From Stichopus chloronotus (Eukaryota > Echinodermata > Holothuroidea > Aspidochirotida > Stichopodidae), in contig CM037839.1 of the NCBI GenBank assembly GCA_021234535.1, forward strand, positions 12,029,419 to 12,093,418: a stretch of DNA of 64,000 nucleotides. Direction: 5' to 3'. The notes below the pieces were generated by a model. It searched no databases. It worked only from the letters and a program-made list of their open reading frames with translations, and was not told where the DNA came from. Within the stretch, counting starts at the first letter, position 1. Each line of letters begins with the position of its first letter. Below, in pieces: positions 33,994 through 49,000 of this stretch. A program made the position numbers and the translations under genes.

Positions 33994-34928
33994 GATATAC
34001 ATACCGCACATGCAGCACAGGTTTTAAGTTACTTGAATGCATTTGAACAAATGCTGGCCTATGAAAAAATCTAGGAAATGGCTTTGAGGAAAGTGGATCA
34101 AGCTTCAGTAGAGCAATATTTGGGATCCTATACTGTTTTTTTTTTCTTCTTCAATATCTTACACTTTGGAGCTGCATGTTTGAGCTGATGGCGTGCCTGT
34201 CTGACCTCTGACAGTTTTTACTGTGCATCCATAACATGAGCTACATGTTCAGTTGTCATGCAAAAGAGATGATACTGTTTATATGTCGATATCTTGAGAC
34301 CAGCAGAGACCAAAGTCTTTAATCAAGGGGCTTGCAACGTCACAAACTTTCGGATTATCAAAAAGACTTTCTCTCTGAGCTATATCCTTGCGTGACTTGT
34401 ATGGAAAAAAAAAATTTTGTCAGCTATGTCTATTATATACTTTGCAAATTTCAGAAAGAAATGTTAAAAAGACGATGGGATGGGAACAGTGATTTTGATT
34501 ATTGTAATAAGTATGATAGTTTTGATGCATTTAAACATAAGAAAATGTGCACAAAGTGATAATGATAAATTTAATGAAGTATTTTCCAGCAAATTTCTAA
34601 GCTATAAAAAACCATTTCTTACCAACCAGTTTTCTTCTTGAGTTTGGAGGATAGTTTCCATCCTTTCAATTCTAGCTTTTCTGATCTTTCTGATTCTTTT
34701 TACTCTCCATATTTTCCTTCTTTCTTTCTTCCTTACTTTTTCTTTCTCTTTCTATCTCTGCTTGTGTCTTCCTCCTCTTGAAGTACCCAAATCCGGGACA
34801 GTGCGGCAACCAGTAACTTCAGAGATACAATCAACTACATTATATTTAACTTATCATTGAAATTACAATTTAAAAACTAAAAGTACAGAAATTTAATGCA
34901 CACTTGAAACAAAACATATCTGAAATGT

Positions 34929-35078
34929 AATATTTGAAGAAAAATTTAAAATATTTGATAATGAATACGCAATATTTGAAATGCAATTTGAAATACTTGA
35001 TAATGAGTATGCAATATTTGAAAAGCAATTTAAAATATTTGATAATGAATATGCAATATTTGAAAAAAACTTTAAAAT
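34929..35078. repeat. 42-bp minisatellite, second copy
   Basis: Same unit number and sequence as 6918-7067. Confidence 0.85.
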
Positions 35079-36226
35079 CTAAATTTGTAAAATGAAACTA
35101 ATTATATGGGTTAAAGTATTTGCATTTGTTTTTCATTTCTTTGATTATTTTTCCTGTTTGAACTGATACAAGCTTACAGAGAGGTCAAGCTTCAAATTAG
35201 TGATGGTTTGCTAAAGTTAAGCAAAATTGGACTGACCATGAGTAATTCAATATCTTACAAGTTCATATCTTTGCCACTGCAGTTTCCTGCTTCATATTCA
35301 GTAAACGTTGGCACTTTTTAAGTCACGAACTCAGACCAAATAGTCAAGACTCTGAGGCTACTAGCGACAAGATATTGGTTTCAATGACATCCATAACGGT
35401 TCGCTACATGTATGCAATGTTACATTTTGAGCAGGTTTTGTCGTATAGGCATTGTAGGGCCACAAATGATTTTCGTGCGTTAGAATTGGGCTTACAGCTA
35501 ATAATTTAAGGTGCCATTCTGTCAGACATAGGTTAGGCCTGATTGGGAGATCAAAAATATAAAAGATCATGACTAGTTTTAATGTTATGATCTGTGAAAA
35601 CTTGCAAAAGGACATTAATTCAAACTGTCAAGCACCCAAGAGAAAAAGATCTTCATGTGTGTCTTTTTACAGTTTTTAAAATTCCACAGGAGTCGTGATT
35701 CCTGGAAAGTGCACTCCTAAAGAGTCGAGTAAGTTTCTTAAGCCTAAGAATCATACACTAAGTTTCCAGGCCATCACAGAGATGTAAAATATATTCAGTT
35801 GTTCATGTCTTTACTTACCTCAGTCTTTTCTCACCTGTCTCCAAACTCTCCATGCAACTCTACTGCTCAAGTATTCAGTCACAGGGTACAAGTACTCCAG
35901 ATGCTCTTACTGGTCGGCTGTCATAGCCACTCTCTGGCTTTTTATCCGCACTTGGCCATCATTTCAAGATTGAGCTGGCGCACCCTCACCAACGATGGTG
36001 AACAAGGTCACATAAATGTGTCTGTAACAATCCCGGTATTGGAATGCATGCTGTCAGCAGCGGACGTAAAGCTCGTAAGGTTGAAGCGACCCATTGTAAG
36101 AAGGGAACTCAAAGTAAATTGATATTGTCCACATTGCCAATGTTTTCAGAACAAGGATAAGATTGGGTAATAGTTGGGATGAGAAAAAATCTTTTTGTTA
36201 ACTGTGGAGCATAAAGACAGTCACTC

Positions 36227-36467
36227 ATCACCCCAGGCTACATTTGAAGGTATGAGGTAAGCAGGACAGCAATTTCAAACCATGCTGAGTAGCTCCTATT
36301 ACACAACATACACAAGGGCGGAGTGTTTTGATTGACATGTGGTCCTTGTATGCTAACCAGAGTATGGGACACTTAAAGTAGGATTGTGTTTGTACAAGAA
36401 GGAGTTTCAGACAGGTCGTGGAGGGGTTAGAAAGTGGGTTGGGAGAATTGGAACTGTTTGGGGTGAT
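36227..36467. mobile_element. MITE-like element with ATCACCCCA ends, second copy
   Basis: Duplicate of the 8220-8460 element with the same inverted ends; it moved with the segmental duplication. Confidence 0.6.
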
Positions 36468-39400
36468 CATTTCAACCTTTAAAACTTCAAAAAAAAAGTA
36501 ATGACAAAAGAAATCTCAACTTCATTTGGAGATGTAGGTCTTAAGTTATTGGTAAAGGGTTGGTAAGGTTTACGTGGAAAGCTTTATTGTCATCAGATGT
36601 GATGGATATAGGTTGCAATATGCAGTTTGACAGTAAAAAAGCAATTTGTTTACTCTCAGCTTCCACTTCACTGCTCGTATTAACCAATGATTGAGTTGAT
36701 AAGAAGAGTTTTTATCTTGAAAAGCTAAAATACTGTGGTTGCTATAACATGTACAGTCGAACTAAAAATGATACTCTGCTTCACACCCATTTTGTCTCTT
36801 ACGTCCTAGGTTAAATGTAGTGGTCAAATACAGTCAAACAATAGTCAATACATGTCAAAGTCAACAATAGTAAAATACAGAACATGAAGTGGAGCAATCA
36901 CTCATGAGCAAAAGCATCTCAGAAGCTATAACATGTCTGTCTAGGGTAAGGTGTGTTGTATATTATCATGTGTGCAGAAAAGCCTGAGGAAATGAAGGTG
37001 AGTGGTGGGAAGAGGGCAAGGTTATATTTTTTTCCAGACAGGAGAATCTATTATTGACAACTGTCTACCTTCCTCAGGAACGAATATGTGTAAGTGGAAT
37101 TCAGTGGACTCTTCAGCAATGACAGGAGTTTAGTCACTCAGACTGTCACTCTGAAGTAATGCTTAATAAGTTCACCAGGTGCTGCAGACAAAAATTATGT
37201 GCAAATTTCAGTAATCTGCAGGCCAATTGATTGGTAGCTATGGCATTGTCAGGTAATCATAAAAGGGATCATTCATCATTGGTATTTAGATGTTAAGAAA
37301 CTCTCAAGAATGCACATTTTATAGGCCAATATGCTACTTTGCAGGTTAAAATTTTCTTGTTACCTCTGGGCAGAACTTTGATGCAGTGGATAACCAACCT
37401 TTGTCATCAAGGGGAAGGGCTGAGTGTAGCATACAGTTTTAAGTGGGGGACAAACAGTAATTACTGTAATAACAGTTGGCGCATAGCCTACTGAAAAACA
37501 ATTTAGATAATGTTGCTTCTCAGATTGCCAGAAATGGCACTTCTGCAGCTCTCTGGCCTTGTAAATTTTAGCTTTATTTTTTACTTAATTTGTTTACTAT
37601 TTATGCTTTTAATGCTTTTTCTGAAATTCCTATTTTTCCCATGAGAAGTGATGTAGCCAGTTTTCCACTTCCCGAAAAAAAAATGCATCGCTGTCAAAAA
37701 AGTGACTGAGGTTGCCCCTGTCCACACCACCTCCCATACGCCTATGGTTTTAAACAGGGTGTGAGAAGTTATGCCTTTACTATGACGTCAATGAAATTTC
37801 CTGCACGTTGTCAAGTCAATCTAATAGAGCGCCATCTACTAACAAAAGTTGACACAGGAAAGGGAGAGTATGGAGTGCCAAACGTTTCATAAATGTCGAA
37901 CCAGAAAGTACAGTATCGCAGTTAATATATGAACATGGGGGAAAAAATACAATATATTAATACGCGCACTGACATGTTCAAGTCAGTATAAATATATTGG
38001 AACTGTCCTTTCACAACCACGGAAGCATATGTGGAGAAGAAAGTTATAAAATGGGTCATACGGTCCACATTTAAGCTTGGTATAAAACTTCTAGAAATGT
38101 ATAAAGAGATCATAGTTATGATATGCCATGAACTCTGTTTTTAATTCAACTTTTGCCTGATCTTATGATGCTTGAATATACTCCCTCCTCCCTTCACACA
38201 TACATCGTGCATAAAGGGGACAATACGCTTTCAAATAATTTGGGAAATTTAGGGAAATAGTACGTCCTTTGCCTGTTTTTGATTTTTTTTTCTTCTAAGG
38301 ATAAGAAATTGTGAGACATTTCCATGCGTAATTCGTATTTTCATGCAACATATTACTCCAGATGAGATTACAATGTCACTGCGGCATGAAACATTCCTCA
38401 TGAGTGGCGTTCCACAAAGATACCCCTCTCTCACTGCAGCCAATGAAATCCTATAATCTGGCTAACGCTTTCGATAAATTTCATTTGCTGTAGCATGTTG
38501 CATATGTACGGATATCAGTGCAGTCTAGTGCAATGGAGCTATGATACATAGGAAGGGTCCTTGCTGTGACCTCAAAGTAAAAAGCGAAATAACAACAAAA
38601 ACTTCATGTAGGTCGTGAAAGGTGTCTTCGATTACAAGGGCCAACGGGGTAGAAGAATGGGAATGAAAAGGAATGGTATACTCCAAATAACATGCAGTTT
38701 ATTTCGAATTTACAGAGCTGTAGACCTATACTGTTAGCGCCTTTATGTCTCTGTGTTTCCGGGTATTGGATCAATTATCGGTAGACTGTGTCGGTCAATA
38801 CTTGTGCTTGGCAATCCCGCTAAGAACTATTGGATCAGGATTTTTTGTACATTACTTTTGTTGTGACAGAGAGAAGAGAAATGGGGAAATAGGCCACTGA
38901 GAACTTCAAAACTTCACAGTTCAGTCAAATTGTCCATTGATCTACTCAGATAAGGTCTAAAAATAATTTCACTGAAAATCTGAAAAAATTGAAATAATTA
39001 CACATGAAAATACGTACCTAATAATAAACATGGTTTTAATGGTGGGGCAGAACATTTCGGCTACATCGGTCCCAACTTTGATTATAGTAACCATGGGGAC
39101 TTGCGGGACACGTGCCTATAGGTACCCACAAAAAGGCGGGACCACAAATTCGTTTTGTAGGGTTACCTGTTGGAAAAAGTTCATTTCGAGTGGGGGGAGG
39201 AGGTGAAATGACCACAGTTTACTTTTCCCTCTTAATTGTGCCACTTCACTCTTGTGGAGGAGTAAAGTCGAAAAGGCTCTCTTACAATTCGTTTGCCCAG
39301 CGGCTCCTTTAAAGGTAAATCCTGACTGTGATTTGAAAAATTGTACGGGCTGCCATATATTGTTGTAAAATTACTGGAACCCATTACAAAGCAGCTCATG

Positions 39401-40865
39401 ACATACTGCATTAATACCTGCATGAGTAATTGGCATATCGTCATCTTCATAGAGAAAATGACAAGTTCATTCATTGTATGAACAATTTCAATATTGTTCA
39501 TATTGAAGAATTTAAATCTGTAACTCACTACCTTTGAAAGCTTATGGGGTGCCGAATGTACAAGTGTCAATCTGAAGGAAGTTCTAGCCTTCTTAAGCAG
39601 TAGTGGTCCAAACTGTGGGTCTAATATATTACTCACGTCGAGCGAAGAATTTGACTGAGCGTTATCATCTCCGTCCAACCGCTTGCCGGATATTTACCCT
39701 CGGACAAATACCCGTGGAGAAAGTATTTGTCGGGGAAGGGTATTTGTTCGATCACGGCCAAATCCTCGGTCGTATTTCAGGTTGCTGTGGCATGGATGTA
39801 TAAAACTTCGTGCATGACGCGAAAAAACCTTAAAACGTCTAGCTGCTGGAAATTTAAAATTCCTATAAATCTATCCTATTGTAACCGCCCGAAATAACCT
39901 AGGGTCCCGGGCCGAGCGGTGGCATGGGAACTCGGGCAACTGGAGGTCACCTCAGGTCAGGATTCAGGGGCGAACCTAAGACTGCAAAGAACTGCAAAAC
40001 AAAATAAAAACATTGAACCAAGTCTCTCGTTGTGCGTAGAATGTAATTGCATGCATGAACGAACGGCTCTCTCAGAGCGCCAACTTAAAACGAACAGAAT
40101 TGCTATTTAAATTATGAAGAATTGCATGGTTTTTGGCCCCCTCGGAGCAGATAAGAAAAAGTTATAATGAAAAAAAAGAAAGCTTTACAAACCTGCCGTG
40201 GGGAAAACCGCAGACGTGGCAAACCTAAAAACGGGGTCGGGCGTAGGCACGAGACGTTTAAAAAAAAAAACCCAACCTTCAACACTCTGAACGGGGCCCT
40301 CCGTTTAGAGACACACCTGGGAGAAATCTGCCAAAAAAAAAAAAAAATACTCTAATGAAATCTACCAAAAAAAAAAAAACATACCCTAAGGGAACAAAGC
40401 ACTGAACATCCCAGCGTCCCGAGCCCCCCCCCCCTAACCACGGACCCGCTCCAACCTATAAAGAACTTAGAATTACTTACAACATATAATTAACCACTCC
40501 AGCGGCCTCCGGAGCTTCCCCACACGGACTTCGAAACACACAACAATATATCTTAAAACTCTACGGTAAGAAGAGCAAAGGATAGAGTGATGGGTAACTT
40601 CTGCCAACGCCCGCTCCTAAAAATACTCCAAGGAAAGAAGCAGAAGAAACAAAAGAACGGAATGCTGACTGGCATGCAGCTGTCTTGGCATCGTGCCAAC
40701 GTCCTGGTCTGCGGATAAGAAAACAGAAACAAAAGAGGTAAGTACAAACAACTAACATCTCAAAGGTAAGTTACCTGAACAAAGTAACATTGCGGTAGTC
40801 GCACAAGTAACCGCCATAGCGCTGAGCTAAGGCGCTGACAGAGCCCTCTGGGCGCTGAGGTGCAA

Positions 40866-40901
40866 TAGCGACCTCACTTGGTCGCTACTACATAAATCTA
40901 A
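40866..40901 (+). mobile_element. Helitron-like 3' end, second copy
   Basis: Hairpin 40866-40887, 10 nt, then CTAA at 40898-40901 followed by T, as in the first copy. Just upstream the two copies differ by an insertion of about 20 bp within GCGCTGA-type sequence. Confidence 0.35.
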
Positions 40902-40915
40902 TAATTTTGTTTAAA

Positions 40916-41400
40916 GGCTGTATTGCATCACCCTAAGCTATACTTTTACCTCCCGGAAAGCAAACTTCTCAGTTGGTTCTAAGTAACAGTACCCTTAGAT
41001 TGACAGCAAAGATGCAGAGCAGCTTGTATTACACAGCGTACACAGGGATCCATTGTTTTGATTGCACATGTGGAGGAATTTAAGACAGGCTGAGGGAGGG
41101 ACTAGAGGTAGGTGGTTGGGAGAATTTCAAGGCTGTAATGCATCATTCTAAGCTATATTTTTACCTCCCGGAAAGAAAAATTCTCAACTGCTTCTAAGTT
41201 ACAGTACTCTTAGATTGACAGCAAATTCGAAAGATGCAGAGCCGCTCGTATCACACAGCATACACAGGGATCCATTGTTTTGATTACACATGTGGAGGAA
41301 TTTAAGACAGGCTAAGGGAGGGACTAGAGGTAGGTGGTTGGGAGAATTGAAACTGTCTGGGGTGTTGAGTTTTTGTCTTTAAACTGTCTGGGGTGATGAG
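40916..41400. repeat. Tandem ~215-bp repeats, second copy
   Basis: Units start at 40916 and 41131. The first has lost short stretches relative to the copy at 12874. The right end keeps the duplicated CTGTCTGGGG segment. Confidence 0.75.
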
Positions 41401-41559
41401 GTTTTGTCTTAAAGCAAATTGTAAGTTCCTTTGAATATAATTTGACCTAATGTGGTGGAATTTGCACCGTGAAATCTTTTATTTTAACCAACATTTGCAT
41501 GAGTTAACGAAACGACCTACCAAGCTTGGCGCACCTCATAGCGTTATAGCATGAAAAAT

Positions 41560-42004
41560 CGTTACGTGAAGAGTGTCCAGTTTTAAAGCAGGATGTGCTG
41601 TTATTCCAGCATTTTCCACAGCACACCAAAGGACTCCTTATACTTCTTATAGTTGCAGAAAGTTATAAAAACTCATATACAGGTATATTTGTCCACATAG
41701 AGCCTAATTTCTAAAGTAAATGCTTTTGCGTAGGCGTTTCGTTGTAGCAGTGTTCACATGGAAGTGCCGCACATTTACCACAGGGTCCAGTTCCGCTAAC
41801 TTTTTGCCCGAAAAAACTAAATCGCTCTTCTTTCTACCGTATTTAACACTCTAATTAATGAAATTTTTAATGAAAGAAACGTGGCATAGCATGTTACTAT
41901 CCACATTGGTATCAAATGACAGAAAATGATAGAAGATCAACCGTAAAGGCCATTTTTATTCCTTCAAACAGCACATCCTACTTTAAAAATCCTTTACGTT
42001 AACC
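41560..42004. mobile_element. Long-TIR MITE-like element, second copy
   Basis: Same 445-bp length and inverted arms as 13531-13975. Confidence 0.7.
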
Positions 42005-42589
42005 TACAGCAAATACATATGAACTAGCTAGCAACAAAAATTGTCATGAACAAGTCCACTGAATGGTCACAATCATGATTTGGAAATTTTAACATAAAAC
42101 GGCAACTGCGGGTCTGGACCTGTGAAGTGCAAATGCAGCACTGGAAAGTTGACTAATCAGACAGGGACGATTAAATAGACACTTTTTCAGTTTCATAACA
42201 AGGTATGATAGTCGAATTTTTGTCAAACTGCTTATACCATTCAGGCTAAGCTTTCCTTTTAGAGGTGCGCGAAGTTTGTACTTAATGCTGTACAGTATAC
42301 TTCATGTGTGAACCGTGTAGTTCTTTGGTGGTGACGGCATACGGATGCATCTTGTGAATACTATAGCCTGCATGTTAACTCTGAACTAAATGTAGGCTGT
42401 CAGGCTCTCATGACAACCATTTTGTTTTGAATTTGATGAACTCTTCCCACATAGGTGGTCATTAAGCCTACACTATACCTGAACCAGTGTTATAGTGATT
42501 TCTACAGAAAAAAGACAGGCCTCCGATAGTGCTAATCAACTCCATAAATGGAATGTGCATATGCATAGCAAAAATCTTACGTAACGTAC

Positions 42590-42930
42590 AGACTAGACGT
42601 ACACTATCCTCCAGGCGCGCGCGCCTTTGCGGTTGGTTCAGTTAACAGCGCATGATCAGTGAACCATAGCAACAACGTATTTATGTTACATGCATGGGAT
42701 TTTCTATCCTGGCCGTACGTCTGTACATATACGCAAGTACTAGTTAAGTTGTAAATACGCTTACAGTATACTAGTACAGTGTACTCGCGACGCAGCGCTA
42801 GCGCAGAACAAGCCAGCCAGTTACCCGGCCGGTCGGCCAACCAGCTCATTGACTGAGTGAATCATTTCATACTTTTGCATACTATATTGTCGACAAAAAG
42901 AAGATGAAGATGATTACTTTGATCTAGCTT
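42590..42930 (+). promoter_or_regulatory. Probable promoter / 5' UTR zone of gene 2
   Basis: Same CpG-bearing patch as upstream of gene 1. The alternating GC run is slightly longer here (GGCGCGCGCGCC). Both uORFs are kept (42904-42927 and 42945-42953). Confidence 0.35.
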
Positions 42931-42971
42931 GAATTTTCACGGACATGGACTAAGTCAGCTTTTATCGGAAA

Positions 42972-43050
42972 ATGATAATTGTGGGACTTTATCTTTTGCA
43001 AGGAGCAACCAAGCTCATTAACCGTCTACTAACGACAAGTGAAGACGAAG
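42972..43050 (+). CDS. Gene 2 exon 1: hydrophobic N-terminus
   Basis: 79 nt, identical to gene 1 exon 1. The donor GAAG|GTAGGG gives a phase-1 end. The in-frame upstream TAA is at 42951-42953. Confidence 0.7.
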
Positions 43051-46000
43051 GTAGGGGAAATTTTCTGGCCCTTGTAGACCTAGTTACTTACAGCCATTGC
43101 AGCCAGGTTAAAGAAGAAGTGCCTATGTTAACTTGACACATTGTAACTTTGAATTTTGATGGTGCCAACTGCCATAAACAAACTCAGATTGAGAGAGTAA
43201 TGTTAATTAAATTAGCCATTATAACTAGTAACATCATGATTAATTCTAGGCGAACATTAGGCCTGAACTTAAAACTAACTTTACATGTGGATCACTATTT
43301 ACTGTACGAGTGTTGTACAGAGTGGTAGCCTAATTTGTAGGCTATGCGTTGTTGGAGTGAGTAGTGTAACGTTAGACCAAGGCTGCCTAGGCTTACCTAG
43401 GTTACTATTACTAAACTTTTTTCAGTATGCACAACTGAAGATCTATGCATCTACAGTAGCCGCTAGGCTATATTTCATGCCTCCCAATCTGGCAAAGGCT
43501 AGGTCTATATTTCAGGCCTTCCAAGTCCCAATCAAGCCAAGGGTAGGCCTAACGTAGCACAAAATACTTGCACAGTCTGGACTCGATCCATGGGTTGGGG
43601 GATGACATTGTTTGAATGAAACTAGGCCTATGCTAGTGTTCTTTCTTAGTTTCTAAAGCCCCTGGTCTTTATATGGCCAGATAGGCTGTAGTGTTATGTC
43701 TAGGTGTTTCCTATAAAGGAATAATTTTTTTTTTATACATAGGCTAGGCCAATATGTTTCTTACAACTGGTTTTTATAAAGAGAAAGGAGGAGAATTTTT
43801 TTATCCTTTTTTCTTCAAGGTGGCCATTATTTGAGATTTTCAATTGCAAAAATCTGGACAAAACTAAAGAAAGAAAGGAAGAAAAATGGAAAAAAAAAAT
43901 CCAGATTTGTGGAATTCACTGCATTTGAACTTCAGCAAAATATCTGGATATTGTTATTTTAGGCACAAGTCCTAGGCCTAGCCCACACATATTTACAGTG
44001 TTTTAATAGCATCATGAGAGCACATCCAAGAACACAATGTGGTTTACCACTATTTGTTTTAGTTTAGGAATGACCTCACAGCTTATCTGTGTGGGCTCGA
44101 AAGAGAAAGCAGACAGACAAGAAGCATACATTGTATTTGCTTCACCTAAAGACAGTTGCACATTAATGTCTTGTTCCATTGTCATTGATATCTGGTAAAT
44201 TGGGAATGTGAATGGTTATGTGCCAGAAAGTGGCAACTGGCGATTTTCAAGCTTAAGGCCCTGCCACAATTTTCAAGAAGAGAGGTATTTTGCAACCTTG
44301 CAATCTTAGAACTGTTAGTCTCACAAATTTCACAAGTGTTGTGTGCAAAGTCATTAAAAGTCACTTGTTAGTTATTACAATAGTCATGTGTCAATATAGC
44401 CCTTGTCAGAAAAGATCATCACATTTGCTGAAGTTTCTGGAAGGTGTTACTAATTTCCATAATGTATTTAGTATGTGGATGTTGTAGGCCTATTTTCAGA
44501 GGACTCCTGTAACACCTTTTGCTTAAATTGTGAAACTCATTTCTTGGATCCAACATGGCCTTGTAGTAGGCAGCGGAGGGTGAGGTTAGAAGTACCTCAA
44601 GAGATCAGTTAGTTAACATTGGGTAACTTTTGCAATCCATAAAACAACATATATAGAGATGCCTAAAAGATCAGGAATAGGGTTTGAAAAGTATTCCATT
44701 TTCAAAAAGTGAGGATACAACAGTCTGTTAATATTCCTCATTTGAAATATGAGGGAAAAGCATGGAAGTCATATTAAATTACTATTAAGAAAGGACTTCT
44801 GAAAGTCCAGAGAATCACTACTATAATTTGCATAATTTGTTAAAAGGAACTTTATGTCACAGAAAGTCATGAACTCATGATATCTAAACCTCCATTCATT
44901 TAAGCTCAGGGGGATATTGAATGATTTGATTCAAGTTAATAAAATTTTTCATGCTTGAAACTTGTCTTTTAGTAGCTTTATGGAGGTTTCCAATGGTGGT
45001 AATACCATAGAATAGATTCCATTATTTCAAACTCCAGAGGGCCGGTGCACAGTAGAATCAATTATTTTATCACAGGGTTGTAAAAGAGTGGAGTGAATTA
45101 CCTCAGTATGTATCGTGGTTAAATCTTGCTGGGTATGACTGGGTTTTACAGTAAGAATTTTTTGAACAAGTAGCTGAAAGATAATTGCAGGGCCTACTGG
45201 GTTTTGTCTTTAGATATTTTTTTCCTACATATTTGTTGGTACTGATTTGATATACCCTCCTGATCCTTTTTCTCAACTATGTATTACCAGGTTTTAGGCT
45301 GGGCCTCTTTAACATCAAGGTTAGTCAAGGTGAGGTTATATAGCCTTGAAATTATGAATGCATTAGCGTGCATTTCTCTCATTATTAAAGGGAAAATGCA
45401 GTCACCCAAATTTGTGCTAGTATAGTTCCCAGTAGATCCTTACTCATGTATGGCTCTTTTGCATCAAGTGACAATTTATTCTTGTGACTGAACTGCTAAA
45501 TTTATGCAAGCTATTTGTTTAGTTCGAATACACAGTAGTTTGAAATACCCTGTAGATATTTGTAAGTTATAAAAGAGGAGATTTGTAAGATTTAGCTGAT
45601 GCCTCAGAATAAAGTTGGGGTGACTGCTTATTCCCTTTAAATGTTAAAAACCAAGCAAATAAGAGATTTTAAAATATTTGAAAAAAAATCTTTGAAAGTA
45701 AGGAAAAGTAGTCACACTGGGAATAATTTCTGGCGTGCTGGGAAATTTTGGCTTTTTCCAACCGTGCCAGCTGCCATATCTTCACTGTAATTTGCCCAAA
45801 CTAAGACACTCAGTATATTGATGTTGTCTCTTGTGAAAAAATGGAATGGCCCAGAGCTTTGGACTATTCTGTTCAAACTGTTTCATCAATCTTGGTTGAG
45901 TTATTTACTTCCAGACAGCTTTGACCCTGGAAGATTTCAGGCTAATCCTCCATGGTTCAGTTAGGGTCTTATCTTGTTGGTATTTCTGTGGTATACAGTG

Positions 46001-49000
46001 GTATTGGCAGTTTTCTCAGGTACTACTATATCTACTTGAATACTGTGCGGTAGTTCCAGGTCTTACTCATATAATCTGCACTAACATGATGTTGTCATAA
46101 ATGTGCAACTGCCTGTGTTGTTCTCACACAAGGTGGTAATTTTTTTTTTTAACATTACCTAACTATCAGTTCACAGTTATCTGTTCACCATACCACAGTT
46201 GTTGCACACCTTGTATATGCTGGGCACTTATAAATTGGCCCATGCTTCCTGCAACATTTGCTGCAATCATGTTTCATGTACCACCCCATTATCTTGATGT
46301 GTGTTATCTTTCAATTTCTCCATTGCAAAAGAAAATGATACTCATAATCTACATGTGGTTTAAAGAACTTGAGTATTTGGTAATCTAAAGGAAATTTGCA
46401 TCCCTAGGTGCAAGCAGTCAGCGTTCACATTAGCAGCAGGATTTCTGCAGTTTGATCGCAAATCCCGCACAAATAAGTATAGTTGGGTGGGAATTCCCAC
46501 AATGAATTTTTAAACTGAAATGAACTTTAACTGACAGATATTGCACCATAACTTAAATGCTCCATGAAAATCAAATGTTACATATTTCATGTAAACCTGT
46601 AAACTATACATATGTTTTTGAAGTTTGAATGTAGCAGTATCTTGTGAAAATACCTAGAAAAGATTGTGTGAAGCCTTCTGAAACTTTAAAGTCATAATAG
46701 CCTAACATGGTAAGGTATAGCAGACAGCCTAACCATCTCCATGATTAGGTCAGTGATTCACAGCCAAAGCAAACAGCTGGCTAATGGTAAATTTGTGTAT
46801 CTCTGGTTATTTGCAGAAACATTTAAAATGATATTTTGTTTTATTATTTATCATTCCTTGTGGCTTAAAACAGTAAAATTCAAGGTTTGTATTGTATGTT
46901 TAGAAAGATGGCTTCATAGAGGGTTGCGAAGTTTGGCTATGTAAACCCTTGTTGTTTGATCTCTTCCACTACATGCATCATAGACTTGTGACTGGCTGCT
47001 GAAAATTGCAGGAAATATGACTGCTGCATTTCTCTATGGACTTTGAAGCTGTCAATTGTGACATATTAGGAGCATGGTTTATAGGTGAACAGAAGAGCTT
47101 TAAAACACCATTGGAAATGCATAGGAAACCACTCACTTCATATTGACCAAAGTACGCAACACAGTATTCGTTGTGCATACCATACTGAATGTTATGCAGG
47201 GCTATGATTGAAATATCAGAGAAACCAACAACAATGTTTTTTATTTTTGTTTCTAGAGTAATGAATGAAATGAATTTATGACAATATGCATACAGCTCAA
47301 TTTTAAGTAAGTGATTTGAGAATGCATCACTTTGTTTTCTGGTTTAGGTGAAGCCACAGATTAACTATACTGTAAACTTTGTTTTCATATAAAGTCAGTG
47401 TTGCTTAAAATGCTATGAAGATACTATTGTAATAACTTTGCAAGTAATCGGTTTCTTTAAAATAATAATGTAATTCCAATAGGACCATACTTGGCACCAG
47501 ACCTTGCATCACCGCCATTCACATGGACCTCTAGAGGTAGCCAAGGAACTCACCTATTCAAAAAAAGTGTTACCAATACTATATTTCCCAGTGCTTCTAG
47601 GAGATCGAATCTGCTCTCGCCAGATGCTGTGCAGCCACACACTTTGAGGTCCATTACATTTCCTACACTTCCACTACATGTGACCTGTGCATGATATCCA
47701 ACTAGAGGGATCAGCAAATAGCCAATGAATGAAGCAGATGAAGAAGACCTGTCTTCATTTGGAAATGTTGTAATCATTTGACTCACTGATCACATACTGT
47801 ACACTCTAAAGTTTGCACAAACACATAACAAATTTCTCTTTGTAAAGAGTTTTTCAAAAGAAAACTGTACAATGTTTCATTTTGAAAAGAAAATAAAAAT
47901 GATGGCTGTAGACTATCTGGATGATACGCTTTTCCAACCTCTGACAACAAATATTCTGAAATACTTGATCACAATATTTGCATCAATAAGAAGCTACATT
48001 TATTTCATGTTAATGTTGTAATTGTTATGATGAAGAAATTTTCAAAGAACAGCATAAAAAAGTCAAAAACCATGGACTTTAATGAAGTTTAGTCTTTGTC
48101 TAACAACATGAATTCTGACTTTCAGAAAAAGACCACAATTAGAAATTTCATTTACTTATTTTTTTGTCTTTGTAGGTACTAGTGTGGACGCTGACTTGAC
48201 TCCAAAGCAGAGGAGGCGGCTTAGACGGAACATAAGACGCAAGGCTCAAAGAGCTAGCCGAGCAGAGGCCAGACAAGAAGAGGAGGGTTCCCAGATCGTG
48301 GGTAAAAGTAGTAGTCTAGAAGCAACATCAAGTGGTAATGTTGAGCAGGCAACTGCAAGAGAGCAAACCGCTACAATGATTGAAACTACTACACCAGAGA
48401 CTGAATCATCATCAAGAGCATCTACCAGGGATCAGACTGAACAACAAGCCTCCGGAACAGCCAGTGATGCTAAGAAGTCAGGGGTGGGGAAAGGAAAAAA
48501 GAAAGAAGAGTCTCCTTCTAAGGACAAAGATGCACCTACTACCAGCAGAGGTGCAGTTGGAGGAAAGACAGCCCATCAAACTGACCAACAACACCAAGGC
48601 AGATCTGATGACACCAAGAAATCTGACAAGGGTAAAGGACCAAAGAAAGCCAAGAATTCTACAATCAAGGATGAAGATGTACCTTCTACCAGCAGTGGTG
48701 TAGCTGTAGGGAAGACCACAAATCAAACTGACCAACAACACCATGGCAGATCTGATGACACCAAGAAATCTGACAAGGGTAAAGGACCAAAGAAAGCCAA
48801 GAATGCTACAACCAAGGATGACCATGTACCTTCTACCAGCAGTGGTGTAGCTGTAGGGAAGACAGCAAATCAAACTGACCAACAACACCATGGCAGATCT
48901 GATGACACCAAGAAAACTGACAAGGGTAAAGGACCAAAGAAAGCCAAGAATTCTACAATCAAGGATGAAGATGTACCTTCTACCAGCAGTGGTGTAGCTG

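Larger units (their letters stand above)
33994..42630. other. Second copy of the intergenic spacer
   Basis: Near-identical to 5986-14600. It holds the 42-bp minisatellite (34929-35078), the ATCACCCCA element (about 36227-36467), the hairpin patch, the Helitron-like end, the ~215-bp tandem repeats and the long-TIR element. No gene seen. Differences are a scatter of single bases and small indels, the largest around 40240-41000. Confidence 0.6.
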
